The notes: generated from the letters alone by a model not told the origin. A DNA stretch of 64,000 nt from an uncultured Lachnospiraceae bacterium (GCA_910583615.1 CAJTXP010000007.1:62001-126000), one strand, 5' to 3'; counted from the stretch's first letter, positions 8,678-17,033 are shown. Translations and numbers: made by a program.

Positions 8678-8748
8678 GCAGTTCCTGAACGGGTATTCGG
8701 TCCCTAAAACAGTTAAGGGCGGATGCAGACGGCAAACAGGGGAACTGC
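8678..8748 (+). promoter_or_regulatory. Structured leader upstream of the BMP lipoprotein
   Basis: GCAGTTCC at 8678-8685 pairs with GGAACTGC at 8741-8748, enclosing CCCT/AGGG (8702-8705 with 8716-8719) and other G-rich pairing. It ends 42 bases before bmpA. It could be a cis-acting RNA; I do not recognise a known riboswitch class and see no T run after it. Confidence 0.35.
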
Positions 8749-8790
8749 GGCAGCATTGACACGATATGAAAAAAGAAAGGTGGATATATC

Positions 8791-9858
8791 ATGAGAAAGA
8801 AACGAATAACGGCGATTATGATGACGGCAGTCATGACATTTGGACTGACTGCATGCGGCGGAGGGAATACGCCGGCTTCGTCGGATGCAGCGGGCGGGGA
8901 TGCGGCGGCATCCGGTTCCGGAGAAGGCGTCAGAGTCGGGTTGATCACGGATGTGGGCGGCGTTAATGACGGGTCCTTTAACCAGTCTGCATGGGAAGGA
9001 CTTCAGCGGGCCATGGAAGAACTGGGGATTGAGGCAAATTATCTGGAATCGGCAACGGATGCAGATTATGTGCCCAATATGGAGACCTTCATTGATGAAG
9101 AGTATGATCTGATCATCAGCGTGGGCTATATGCTGGCGGATGCCACCAGGGCGGCGGCGGAGGCGTATCCGGACAGCAGGTTTGCGATCATTGACGATGA
9201 TACCATTGAGATGGACAATGTGACCTGTCTGATGTTCAAACATGAGCAGGGATCCTACCTGGCGGGGTATGTGGCCGGCATGATGACGGAGACGGACAAT
9301 GTAGGTTTTGTGATCGGCATGGCAAATGATAACATGAACAAGTTTGGCTACGGATACTGCGCAGGCGCGCTGGACGCCAATCCGGACATTACTGTTCAGC
9401 AGTACAATGCCAACTCCTTTGCGGATTCTGCAACCGGAAAAACCAATGCAAATACTGCGATTACAAATGGAGCGGACATTGTCTTTCATGCAGCAGGCGC
9501 CACCGGCCTTGGGGTGATCGAGGCGTGTCAGGAGGCAGGAATCCGCGCCATCGGCGTGGACAGCGATCAGTCCGGCATCGCACCGGATACGATCATCACA
9601 TCAGCGATGAAGAGAGTGGATAACGCAGTCTATGATGCGGTAGAAGCGTTGCTTGACGGAACGCTGGAAAGCGGGGTCCATACCTATGATCTGGCAGCAG
9701 GAGGAGTGGATATTGCGCCCACGCAGGATCTTCTGACGGATGAAGTGATCCGTGCGGTGGAAGAAGTGAAGAAAAAAATCATAGACGGAGAAGTAACGGT
9801 TCCTGCCACAAAGGAAGAGTTTGAGGCGGCCTACGGCGACGTCTATCAGCTGGATTGA
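8791..9858 (+). CDS. bmpA: BMP-family nucleoside-binding lipoprotein
   Basis: A 355-residue lipoprotein of the PnrA/BmpA (Med) family, the extracellular binding subunit of nucleoside ABC importers. A signal peptide ends in the lipobox LTAC with Cys22, followed by a Gly/Ser/Ala linker. The mature part starts with the family pattern VGLITDVGGVNDGSFNQSAW. AAAGAAAGG precedes the ATG. It overlaps yjjW (TGATG) and lies just upstream of transporter copy 2, so the order is binding protein, activase, ATPase, permease, permease. It likely feeds nucleosides to NupOPQ. Confidence 0.93.
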   Translation: MRKKRITAIMMTAVMTFGLTACGGGNTPASSDAAGGDAAASGSGEGVRVGLITDVGGVNDGSFNQSAWEGLQRAMEELGIEANYLESATDADYVPNMETFIDEEYDLIISVGYMLADATRAAAEAYPDSRFAIIDDDTIEMDNVTCLMFKHEQGSYLAGYVAGMMTETDNVGFVIGMANDNMNKFGYGYCAGALDANPDITVQQYNANSFADSATGKTNANTAITNGADIVFHAAGATGLGVIEACQEAGIRAIGVDSDQSGIAPDTIITSAMKRVDNAVYDAVEALLDGTLESGVHTYDLAAGGVDIAPTQDLLTDEVIRAVEEVKKKIIDGEVTVPATKEEFEAAYGDVYQLD

Positions 9859-10697
9859 TGAAGGCGGTAGTAAACCGGATCATTCCGTTCAGCAGCGTGG
9901 ACGGGCCCGGCAACCGGACGGCGGTCTTTCTGCAGGGGTGTAACATCGACTGCAGATACTGCCATAATCCGGAGACGAGAGGGTTCTGCCAGAACTGCGG
10001 CGTCTGTGCGGACAACTGCCCGGCAGGCGCGCTGTCCGTGGAAAACGGACAGGTTCATTATGATCCGGAAAAATGCGTACAGTGTGATACATGCATTCAT
10101 GTCTGTCCTCATGACAGTTCTCCAAGGACGGAGAAACTGTCTCCGGAGGAAGTGGAAGAGAGAGTCCGCAGACAGATTCCGTTTATCCGCGGGATCTCCG
10201 TCTCCGGAGGGGAGTGCATGCTGCAGCCGGCATTTCTCACGGAGCTGTTCCGGCTTTCAAAGGCGGACGGGCTGACTACGCTTATTGACAGCAACGGAAC
10301 GATTCCGTTCTGGGAGTATCCGGACCTGATGGAAGTTACGGACGGAGTCATGCTGGACATCAAGGCCTTTGACTGCGGGGAACACCGGACGGTGACGGGG
10401 GCGCCCAATGATACGGTACTTGCCAATGCATCCTGGCTGGCGGAGCATGGCAAACTGTATGAGGTGCGGGCAGTGATCGTTCCGGGACTATACGATACAG
10501 AACGCAGTATACGCAGTATGGGAGCATTTCTTGCGCCTTATCTGAAGGTCCGGGAGTTTCGGATCAAAGTGATCGCCTACCGGCCCATGGGCGTGCGCAG
10601 GGAATACGCCTGCTATGAGGTGCCCGGACGGGAGTACCTGGAGCATCTGGCGGATATCTTAAGAGACTGCGGATTTCAAAATATCATCATCATATAA
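9858..10697 (+). CDS. yjjW: YjjW-family glycyl-radical enzyme activase
   Basis: A 279-residue radical-SAM enzyme that would abstract a hydrogen from the YjjI glycine to make it active. The SAM cluster motif is Cys28-x3-Cys32-x2-Cys35. A two-cluster ferredoxin-like insert follows (Cys44, 47, 50, 54 and Cys73, 76, 79, 83), as in other glycyl-radical activases. VSGGECMLQ is the glycine-rich SAM-binding strand. The ATG at 9858 overlaps the bmpA stop. Unusually, it is separated from its presumed partner yjjI by five genes and embedded between the transporter's binding protein and ATPase genes. Confidence 0.93.
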   Translation: MKAVVNRIIPFSSVDGPGNRTAVFLQGCNIDCRYCHNPETRGFCQNCGVCADNCPAGALSVENGQVHYDPEKCVQCDTCIHVCPHDSSPRTEKLSPEEVEERVRRQIPFIRGISVSGGECMLQPAFLTELFRLSKADGLTTLIDSNGTIPFWEYPDLMEVTDGVMLDIKAFDCGEHRTVTGAPNDTVLANASWLAEHGKLYEVRAVIVPGLYDTERSIRSMGAFLAPYLKVREFRIKVIAYRPMGVRREYACYEVPGREYLEHLADILRDCGFQNIIII

Positions 10698-10711
10698 AGG
10701 AGGCAGGGGGA

Positions 10712-12256
10712 GTGGGAAGAGTAAGTCATATGGATCCGGGGACGGTTGTGATCCAGATGAAGGACATTGTAAAAAAATTCGGTGATTTTACCGCCAATGA
10801 CCACATCAATCTGACAGTGCACAAAGGAGAGGTACATGCGATCCTGGGGGAGAACGGCGCAGGAAAGAGTACCATGATGAATGTGCTCTGCGGGCTGTAT
10901 AAGCCGACCAGCGGACAGATTTTCATCAACGGAAAGGAAGTACAGTTTTCAAGTCCCAAGGATGCCATTGATATCGGCATCGGCATGGTACACCAGCATT
11001 TCATGCTGATCCAGCCTTTTACCGTGACCGAGAACATCATTCTTGGCATGGAGCCGGTGAAAGGACTGGTGGTGGATAAAGAGACGGCGAAAAAGAAAGT
11101 GCTGGAGCTGTCGGAACGCTATGGGATGAAAGTAGATCCTGATGCGAAGATCGAGGATATCTCCGTGGGCATGCAGCAGAGGGTAGAGATTCTGAAGGTG
11201 CTCTATCGGGGGGCGGATACCCTGATTCTGGACGAACCTACGGCTTCTCTGACGCCGCAGGAGATCGAAGGTCTCATGGAGATCATTGAAAATCTGACGG
11301 CAGACGGCAAAAGCGTGATTCTGATTACCCATAAATTAAAAGAGATCACGGCCTCTTCCGATCAGTGCACGATCATCCGTCAGGGAAAATATATCCGGAC
11401 GGTGAAGGTGGATGAGGTAAACGAAAATGATCTGGCGGCCATGATGGTGGGCCGGGACGTGAATTTCAAGGTGGAGAAAAAAGAGATGACGCCGGGAGAG
11501 ACCGTACTGGAAGTTCGTGATATTCATGCAAAGGACTACCGGGACGTGGAGATTCTGAAAGGCCTGAATCTTCAGGTCAGGCGCGGGGAGATCGTGGGGC
11601 TGGCAGGTGTGGACGGCAACGGACAGACGGAGCTGGTGGAAGTGCTTACCGGGCTTCGAAAAGCAGAATCAGGAACGGTGACGCTTCTTGGAAAGGACGT
11701 ATTCAACAAGTCTCCGAAAAAAACTTTTGAAAGCGGTATTTCCAGTATTCCGGCAGACCGGCAGAAGCATGGACTGATCCTGGAATTTTCCAATGAGGAC
11801 AACCTGATTTTACAGCATTTTGAAGAGGAACCCTATTCTACCGGAGGTTTCCTGAACCGGAAGGCTATCCGGGAGCATGCCACGGAGCTTATGGAAAAAT
11901 TCGACGTCAGGCCAAGGGGCAGCGAAGGGGCGCCGTCGGGAACTCTGTCCGGAGGAAATCAGCAGAAGGTCATTATCGCCAGAGAGGTGACCAACGACAG
12001 GGAACTGCTGATTGCAGTGAATCCCACCAGAGGACTGGATGTGGGTGCGATTGAATTCGTACATAAATATCTGGTGGAACAGCGGAACAAAAACCGCGCC
12101 GTCCTTCTGGTATCCTTCGAGCTGGATGAGATCATGAGTCTGTCCGACCGGATCGAGGTCATTTTCGATGGGCAGATCACCGGAAGCGTATCCGGAAAGG
12201 ATGCAGATGAGAAAGAACTGGGCTTTATGATGGCAGGAGGTAAAAAACATGAATAA
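10712..12256 (+). CDS. nupO: Nucleoside ABC transporter ATPase, copy 2
   Basis: A full-length 514-residue double-ABC ATPase. Domain 1 has Walker A GENGAGKS at about 46-53 and signature ISVGMQQR. Domain 2 has the degenerate GVDGNGQT and signature LSGGNQQK. The start is a GTG at 10712 with AAGGAGG eight bases upstream; an ATG six codons in is possible but less well placed. It overlaps nupP. It is nearly identical in protein sequence to copy 1 at the window start, while the DNA differs at many synonymous positions. Confidence 0.95.
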   Translation: MGRVSHMDPGTVVIQMKDIVKKFGDFTANDHINLTVHKGEVHAILGENGAGKSTMMNVLCGLYKPTSGQIFINGKEVQFSSPKDAIDIGIGMVHQHFMLIQPFTVTENIILGMEPVKGLVVDKETAKKKVLELSERYGMKVDPDAKIEDISVGMQQRVEILKVLYRGADTLILDEPTASLTPQEIEGLMEIIENLTADGKSVILITHKLKEITASSDQCTIIRQGKYIRTVKVDEVNENDLAAMMVGRDVNFKVEKKEMTPGETVLEVRDIHAKDYRDVEILKGLNLQVRRGEIVGLAGVDGNGQTELVEVLTGLRKAESGTVTLLGKDVFNKSPKKTFESGISSIPADRQKHGLILEFSNEDNLILQHFEEEPYSTGGFLNRKAIREHATELMEKFDVRPRGSEGAPSGTLSGGNQQKVIIAREVTNDRELLIAVNPTRGLDVGAIEFVHKYLVEQRNKNRAVLLVSFELDEIMSLSDRIEVIFDGQITGSVSGKDADEKELGFMMAGGKKHE

Positions 12257-13316
12257 GAAAAAGAGTATTCTGGAAAGTAATGTATTCTATACCCTGATCG
12301 CCATCGCAGCAGGCTTTGCAATCGGAGCGGTCTTCCTGGTGATTGCCGGGATCAGTCCGGCAGTAGCTTATGGGAAGCTTTTAAGCAGCGTGTTCGGAAA
12401 ACCCAAGTATCTGGTGTGGACGCTGATCTATGCCAGCCCTCTGATCTTTACGGGACTGAGCGTGGCGTTTTCCTTCCGGACCGGCGTGTTCAACATCGGT
12501 GCGGAAGGCCAGTTCGTTGTAGGGTCCCTGGCCGCCTGCGTGCTGGGAATCACGCTGAAGCTTCCGCCGGTACTGCATGCCCTGGTATGCGTCTTTGCAG
12601 CGGCAGCGGCCGGTGCGGTATGGTCGCTGGTGGTGGGGATCCTGAAAGTAAAGAGGGGAATCCATGAAGTGCTCTCCTTTATCATGTTTAACTGGATCGC
12701 TTTCTATCTGTCCAATTATGTGGTGAATCTGGAAGCGATCCATAAGGAAGGCGGCGGAGAAGCCACAAAAGATGTGCTGGAGTCTGCAAGACTTCTGTTT
12801 CCGGAAGGTCTCCGGGGTGCGCTGGACTGTAATGCGGCCAACTGGGGCATCGTACTGGCCGTGCTGGCTGCGGTCCTGATCTATATCATCATTGAAAAGA
12901 CAACGCTGGGTTATAAACTGAAAGCGGTAGGCTTTAACAGCAACGGCGCTCTGTATGCAGGTATCAATGCGGATGCTTCTGTGCTGACGGCTCTTGGAAT
13001 CTCCGGAGCGCTGGCAGGCCTTGGAGGAGCTGTGCAGATCCTGGGCATGTCCGGACGTCTCAGCCAGTTCGCAGGCCAGGAAGGTTTTGGATTTGAAGGA
13101 ATTACGGTGGCTCTGATTGGTTCTTCCAGCCCTGTCGGATGTATTTTTTCCGGGCTGTTTTACGGAGCCATGAAATACGGCGGTTCCAAACTGAGCATTG
13201 TCAAGGCGCCCTCGGAAGTCGTGGATATCATCATGGGCTGCGTGATTCTGTTCATCGCCATATCTCAGGTATTCCGGATCCTGTTCGCACGGTTTGGCAA
13301 AAAGAAGGAGGCATGA
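12249..13316 (+). CDS. nupP: Nucleoside ABC transporter permease, copy 2
   Basis: A 355-residue multi-spanning permease, same length as the copy at 1262-2329 with scattered conservative changes. It begins inside the end of the ATPase gene by the same 8-base overlap, so overlap and ribosome site have been conserved with the duplication. It forms the channel with the next gene. Confidence 0.94.
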   Translation: MNKKKSILESNVFYTLIAIAAGFAIGAVFLVIAGISPAVAYGKLLSSVFGKPKYLVWTLIYASPLIFTGLSVAFSFRTGVFNIGAEGQFVVGSLAACVLGITLKLPPVLHALVCVFAAAAAGAVWSLVVGILKVKRGIHEVLSFIMFNWIAFYLSNYVVNLEAIHKEGGGEATKDVLESARLLFPEGLRGALDCNAANWGIVLAVLAAVLIYIIIEKTTLGYKLKAVGFNSNGALYAGINADASVLTALGISGALAGLGGAVQILGMSGRLSQFAGQEGFGFEGITVALIGSSSPVGCIFSGLFYGAMKYGGSKLSIVKAPSEVVDIIMGCVILFIAISQVFRILFARFGKKKEA

Positions 13317-13320
13317 CAAA

Positions 13321-14256
13321 ATGGATGTGATCATTAAAAATCTCGGGCTTCTCATCAACGCGACGCTGATCGCTACTCCGCCCCTTCTGCTGGCGGCGCT
13401 CGGTTCCTGTTTTTCGGAAAGAAGCGGAGTGGTCAACATCGGAATTGAGGGCATGATGACTATTGGAGCTTTTACAGGCGCAGTCATGGGGCTTACCACA
13501 GGGAACGGATGGATTGCGTTCCTCTGTGCAGGTCTGGCAGGTGCGCTGTTCGGGGCGATCCATGCTCTGGCATGTATCTCCTTCCATGCGGACCAGACCA
13601 TCGCCGGGACCGCCATCAATTTCCTTGGCCCGGGTCTTGCGGTATTCCTGTGCAAGGCCATGTACAACAATTCCTCGGATACCCCGGCCATGGATCCGAG
13701 CTGCAAGCTGCCGAAGCTGTTCGAGGGCGTCTTCCCGGCAGGCTCGTTCTGGAGCAACGTGCTGAATGTGTATGCGGTGGCGTATCTGGTATTCGTACTG
13801 GCGTTCGTATGCTGGTTCGTATTCTATAAGACAAAATTCGGCGCCCATCTGCGTGCAGTGGGAGAGCATCCGGAGGCATGCGAGTCTCTTGGCATCGATG
13901 TCTACAAAGTGCGTTATGGCTGCGTGATTCTGTCGGGCTTTCTGGCAGGTCTTGGAGGAGCTTTCGTGACACTGGCGACGATCAATCAGTTCCGCCCCAG
14001 CGTCATCGTGGGTCAGGGCTTTATTGCTATCGCAGCAGTGATCTTTGGAAAATTCTCTCCGGAGGGAGCGACGAAGGCGTGTCTGCTGTTCGGACTGTGC
14101 AGCGGGATCAAGACACTGGCCGGGCAGAGCAATACCGTATCACCAAATCTGATCTCCATGATTCCGTACATCGTGACGATCCTGGCGCTGGTGCTGTTCG
14201 TAGGAAAAGCTCATACGCCGGCGGCCAACGGAAAGATCTTCGTGAAATCCAGATAA
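13321..14256 (+). CDS. nupQ: Nucleoside ABC transporter permease, copy 2
   Basis: A 311-residue permease. The ATG at 13321 has AAGGAGG upstream within the end of nupP; a longer in-frame reading from 13294 exists but would start inside nupP without a better site. It matches copy 1 residue for residue except for a few substitutions (for example SCKLPKL against GSKLPKL). It is followed after 17 bases by a small membrane protein gene. Confidence 0.94.
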   Translation: MDVIIKNLGLLINATLIATPPLLLAALGSCFSERSGVVNIGIEGMMTIGAFTGAVMGLTTGNGWIAFLCAGLAGALFGAIHALACISFHADQTIAGTAINFLGPGLAVFLCKAMYNNSSDTPAMDPSCKLPKLFEGVFPAGSFWSNVLNVYAVAYLVFVLAFVCWFVFYKTKFGAHLRAVGEHPEACESLGIDVYKVRYGCVILSGFLAGLGGAFVTLATINQFRPSVIVGQGFIAIAAVIFGKFSPEGATKACLLFGLCSGIKTLAGQSNTVSPNLISMIPYIVTILALVLFVGKAHTPAANGKIFVKSR

Positions 14257-14273
14257 CGGAGCTCAAAAAGCTT

Positions 14274-14903
14274 ATGAAACAGGGAAAAATTACAGGAAAA
14301 AGTATTCTTGCCGCAGCATTCGGGGTCCTGCTGGTGGGAATCGGAGTGGCGTTCAACAACTGCGCCGGTTTTGGAAATGATCCCATCGGGATCGTCTATG
14401 ACGGAATTCGAAGTGCAGGCGGCATGGATCAGGCACAGCTTGGCATGGCTTCCAATGTGGTGAATCTGTCGCTGCTGGCGCTGTTGTTTTTTATCGGCAG
14501 GCGCTATGTGAGCGTGGGTACGTTCGTCTATCTGCTGCCATACGGTTTCTGCGTGGATGCGGGGAACTTTCTGTACCGACAGCTTGCCTGGTCGGAGGGG
14601 ACTGCTGCGAGGATTCTGTTCAGCGTGACTGGATGTTCTCTGGTCTGTCTGGGAGTGGCTGTCTATATTACAGTGGACATCGGAGTGGATCCCTTTACCG
14701 GCATCGTGCTGGTAATCAGGGACAGGCTGAAGAAAGAATATCGATATGTCAAGATCGGATTTGACATTACCATGATTGTAATTGGGACCATCCTTGGTGG
14801 AAAACTGGGGATGGTGACCATCATCACTGCATTTGCAGTAGGGCCGGTGATCCAGTTTTTTTCCGGATTGTTAAAAAAATACTGGCTGAAAACAGAAACA
14901 TGA
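14274..14903 (+). CDS. YczE/YitT-like integral membrane protein
   Basis: A 209-residue, very hydrophobic protein with about five to six membrane segments, including FGVLLVGIGVAFNNCAGFGNDP near the N-terminus, a pattern typical of YczE/YitT family proteins. Its molecular role is not known. The ATG at 14274 is preceded only by a weak CGGAG site; it may be translated by coupling with nupQ 17 bases upstream. It sits between the nucleoside permeases and deoD, so a link to nucleoside or base transport is possible but unproven. Confidence 0.7.
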   Translation: MKQGKITGKSILAAAFGVLLVGIGVAFNNCAGFGNDPIGIVYDGIRSAGGMDQAQLGMASNVVNLSLLALLFFIGRRYVSVGTFVYLLPYGFCVDAGNFLYRQLAWSEGTAARILFSVTGCSLVCLGVAVYITVDIGVDPFTGIVLVIRDRLKKEYRYVKIGFDITMIVIGTILGGKLGMVTIITAFAVGPVIQFFSGLLKKYWLKTET

Positions 14904-14935
14904 TATGACAGAAGAATAAGAAGGGAGAAATCAAT

Positions 14936-15646
14936 ATGTCAAACACACCAACTGCGCACAACCATGCGGCGAAAGGAGATTTTGCCAAAACCGTGCTTAT
15001 GCCGGGAGATCCACTGCGGGCAAAGTATATTGCAGAAACCTATCTGGAGAATCCGAGACAGGTGACATCTGTGCGGAATATGTTCGGCTATACCGGAAAA
15101 TATCATGGAAAGGAGATCTCCGTCATGGGTGGCGGGATGGGAATGCCGTCCGTTGGAATCTATTCCTATGAGCTGTTCCATTTTTATGAGGTGGACCAGA
15201 TTATCCGTATTGGTTCTGCGGGGGCGCTGCAGGATCATGTTAAAGTGATGGATGTAGTCATCGGCATGGGTGCATGCACGGATTCCAATTATGCATACCA
15301 GTACGGACTTCCGGGCACATTTGCGCCCATTGCAGACTATGAGCTCATGAGCCGTGCCATCGCTGCGGCGAAAGAGCAGGGGACGAATGTGGTGGTCGGC
15401 AACGTACTGTCGTCCGATATTTTCTACAATCAGTGCAAAGATGCCAATGACCTGTGGAGAAGCATGGGCGTGCTGGCAGTGGAGATGGAAGCAGCGGCAC
15501 TCTATATGAACGCAGCGAAGGCCGGAAAGAAGGCGCTTTGCATGCTGACGATTTCCGACCATATCTATACGGGAGAGGCGCTGAGCGCCGAGGAGCGTCA
15601 GGTCGGCTTTGGAAAGATGATGGAGATTGCACTGGAACTGGCGTGA
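14936..15646 (+). CDS. deoD: Purine-nucleoside phosphorylase (DeoD type)
   Basis: A 236-residue hexameric-type NP-I phosphorylase that cleaves purine (deoxy)nucleosides to base and (deoxy)ribose 1-phosphate. Features are the phosphate-binding GDP at 24-26, RIGSAGALQ, and VEMEAAALY for ribose binding, ending with SDHIYTGE as in DeoD. AAGGGAGA precedes the ATG. It complements the pyrimidine-specific udp gene. A 71-bp palindromic repeat follows it. Confidence 0.95.
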   Translation: MSNTPTAHNHAAKGDFAKTVLMPGDPLRAKYIAETYLENPRQVTSVRNMFGYTGKYHGKEISVMGGGMGMPSVGIYSYELFHFYEVDQIIRIGSAGALQDHVKVMDVVIGMGACTDSNYAYQYGLPGTFAPIADYELMSRAIAAAKEQGTNVVVGNVLSSDIFYNQCKDANDLWRSMGVLAVEMEAAALYMNAAKAGKKALCMLTISDHIYTGEALSAEERQVGFGKMMEIALELA

Positions 15647-15662
15647 AAAGCAATCATTGGTG

Positions 15663-15733
15663 GTTACTGTTCACACCCACGCCGTCCGGACGCCCCCATC
15701 AGGCTGAACACCGGCTGATGTGTGAACAGTAAC
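15663..15733. repeat. 71-bp palindromic intergenic repeat, copy A
   Basis: Terminal inverted repeats GTTACTGTTCACAC and GTGTGAACAGTAAC (14 bases each) enclose a GC-rich middle. The same element occurs at 59195-59265 with 3 differences in 71 bases. It lies directly after deoD. Confidence 0.9.
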
Positions 15734-15771
15734 CGTTGGTGAATTTACAGGTCAGGTAATTGAAAATCTGC

Positions 15772-15800
15772 TTGTAATTTTCTTCCTGTTTGGATAGAAT
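15772..15800 (+). promoter_or_regulatory. SigA-type promoter before the SprA-related gene
   Basis: TTGTAA at 15772-15777, a 17-base spacer and TAGAAT at 15795-15800. The start codon is at 15863. Confidence 0.65.
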
Positions 15801-15862
15801 ATATCTTAACAGAAGGAAATTGCAGGCAGTTTCTATTTTAATGAGAAAACGAGGTGAGTGAT

Positions 15863-16579
15863 ATGATCAGCAGTATCTCTGGATCAGGTTCTTATTTCTT
15901 CATGTATCGTTATGAGTATTCCAGCGGTTCTTCTGCGGGCGGGATGCAGGCGGCAGGGAATACAGGTGTGTCAGCGGCTCAGTCCGCGCCGAATCCGTAT
16001 GCCGGTTCCAGGGCAGCGAATGATCCGGCGGGAACAGGCCGGTCAGTGCCATCAGTAAACGCGTCAGCCTGGAGGAACGGGAAGAGTGAAGTCCCGGATC
16101 TGTTCATCCGGAAAGGCGTTGATCCGGCAGAGTATGCGGTGCGGATGCGTATCCAGTATCTGGATCCGGAAGGAGTCAGGCTTCCAGGAGCGCCGGAGGA
16201 GGTTTCGGGATCAGAAGAGGCGTCGGAGACGCTGGAAGGCGAGAAATGCCAGACCTGTGAACAGCGTAAATATCAGGATGGATCCAACGATATGGGAGTG
16301 TCTTTCAAGACGCCGACCAGAATCGCTCCGGAGGCTGCGGGCGCCATGGTTCGCAGCCATGAGCAGGAGCATGTTACAAGAGAACGCGCAAAGGCAGAAC
16401 GGGAAGATCGTCAGGTGATCAGCCAGAGCGTGACGCTTCATACGGATATCTGTCCGGAATGCGGCAAGGTCTATATCTCCGGCGGTACCACAAAGACCAC
16501 GACGGCGTCCAGACCGGAACCGGTAGAATATACGGGGCCGGACGAGGCGCAGAGACGTCCGTTCTCGGCAGTGGCGTAA
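15863..16579 (+). CDS. SprA-related putative metalloprotease
   Basis: A 238-residue protein of the SprA-related family (putative metalloprotease). The HExxH-type motif is HEQEH at 166-170, and the family pattern CxxC...RKYQDGSND.GVSF lies at 129-148 (Cys129, Cys132). A second Cys pair, ICPEC at 196-200, suggests a zinc ribbon or structural metal. The N-terminal 100 residues are Gly/Ser/Ala rich and low in complexity. The ATG at 15863 has GAGGTGAG upstream; a GTG nine bases earlier is less likely. Its substrate is unknown. The gene stands alone with its own promoter and terminator. Confidence 0.72.
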   Translation: MISSISGSGSYFFMYRYEYSSGSSAGGMQAAGNTGVSAAQSAPNPYAGSRAANDPAGTGRSVPSVNASAWRNGKSEVPDLFIRKGVDPAEYAVRMRIQYLDPEGVRLPGAPEEVSGSEEASETLEGEKCQTCEQRKYQDGSNDMGVSFKTPTRIAPEAAGAMVRSHEQEHVTRERAKAEREDRQVISQSVTLHTDICPECGKVYISGGTTKTTTASRPEPVEYTGPDEAQRRPFSAVA

Positions 16580-16607
16580 ATACAGACAAAGAGTATCTGA
16601 AATATAC

Positions 16608-16674
16608 AAAGAACCGTATCTCCTGTCTTATTCGGACATTGCAGGTCCGCCTGAGACAGGAGATACGGTTCTTT
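16608..16674 (+). terminator. Long perfect hairpin terminator in a repeat family
   Basis: A perfect 21-base stem (16608-16628 with 16654-16674) ends in TTCTTT. Its loop ATTCGGAC-N7-GTCCGC recurs in the hairpin at 54954-55020, and ATTCGGAC recurs at 60784-60791, although the stems differ in sequence. Confidence 0.75.
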
Positions 16675-16679
16675 ATACG

Positions 16680-16748
16680 ATACCGTCCCACACAGCGCTG
16701 CAGATCACAGAGGCCCGGAGCGCAGACCACCGTCCCGCGAACAGTAAC
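16680..16748. repeat. Right-arm fragment of the dispersed repeat family
   Basis: Contains CACACAGCGCTGCAG and GAGGCCCGGAGCGCAGAC and ends in GAACAGTAAC (16739-16748). It matches, with few changes, the right arm of the element at 60685-60890 and ends with the same terminal decamer as the 71-bp repeats. The adjacent gene remnant begins immediately after it. Confidence 0.7.
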
Positions 16749-16750
16749 TG

Positions 16751-16978
16751 GACCCGGAACACGATGACGGGATTATTATAGAGTTTAAAGTATTTCAGCC
16801 GAAAAAGGAAAAGAAACTGGAAGAGACAGTAAGGGCTGCGCTGACGCAGATTGAAGAGATGAAGTATGACACCGTTTTGGCTGCAAAAGGACTTCCCAAA
16901 GAGCGGATACGCAGATACGGATTTGCATTTAAAGGAAAGGAAGCACTGATTTCCACTTCGTCAAGAAAAAACACTTGA
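16751..16978 (+). pseudogene. C-terminal remnant of a PD-(D/E)XK nuclease-type AAA protein
   Basis: Without a start codon, the frame from 16751 reads about 75 residues containing IIIEFKVFQPKKEKKLEE, ALTQIEEMKYD and KGLPKERIRRYGFAFKGKEALIS. This is the C-terminal PD-(D/E)XK domain (DUF1703 type) of the AAA-ATPase/nuclease proteins common in Lachnospiraceae. The N-terminal several hundred residues are missing; the break coincides with the GAACAGTAAC repeat end. Its 3' end runs into the left attachment repeat and stops at 16976-16978. Confidence 0.75.
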
Positions 16979-16980
16979 CA
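16949..16980. repeat. Left attachment-site repeat (attL core)
   Basis: A 32-base sequence starting ATTTCCACTTCGTCAAG and ending ACACTTGACA, identical to 44687-44718. On this side it continues into AAGTGAAA, which completes a dyad: CCACTTCGTCAAG against CTTGACAAAGTG around an A-rich centre. That resembles paired core sites for a tyrosine recombinase. Confidence 0.75.
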
Positions 16981-17033
16981 AAGTGAAACGAACAACACTG
17001 AATTTTAAGGCATCTGCGTGCTCCGCGGGTGCC

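Noticed and set aside
8756..8761. TTGACA just before bmpA as a promoter
   Set aside because: No -10-like hexamer occurs at 16-18 bases and the start codon is too close; the folded leader is the more convincing feature there.
13878..14273. Upstream extension of the YczE-like gene
   Set aside because: It would read through nupQ in another frame; the ATG at 14274 gives a standard-length membrane protein.
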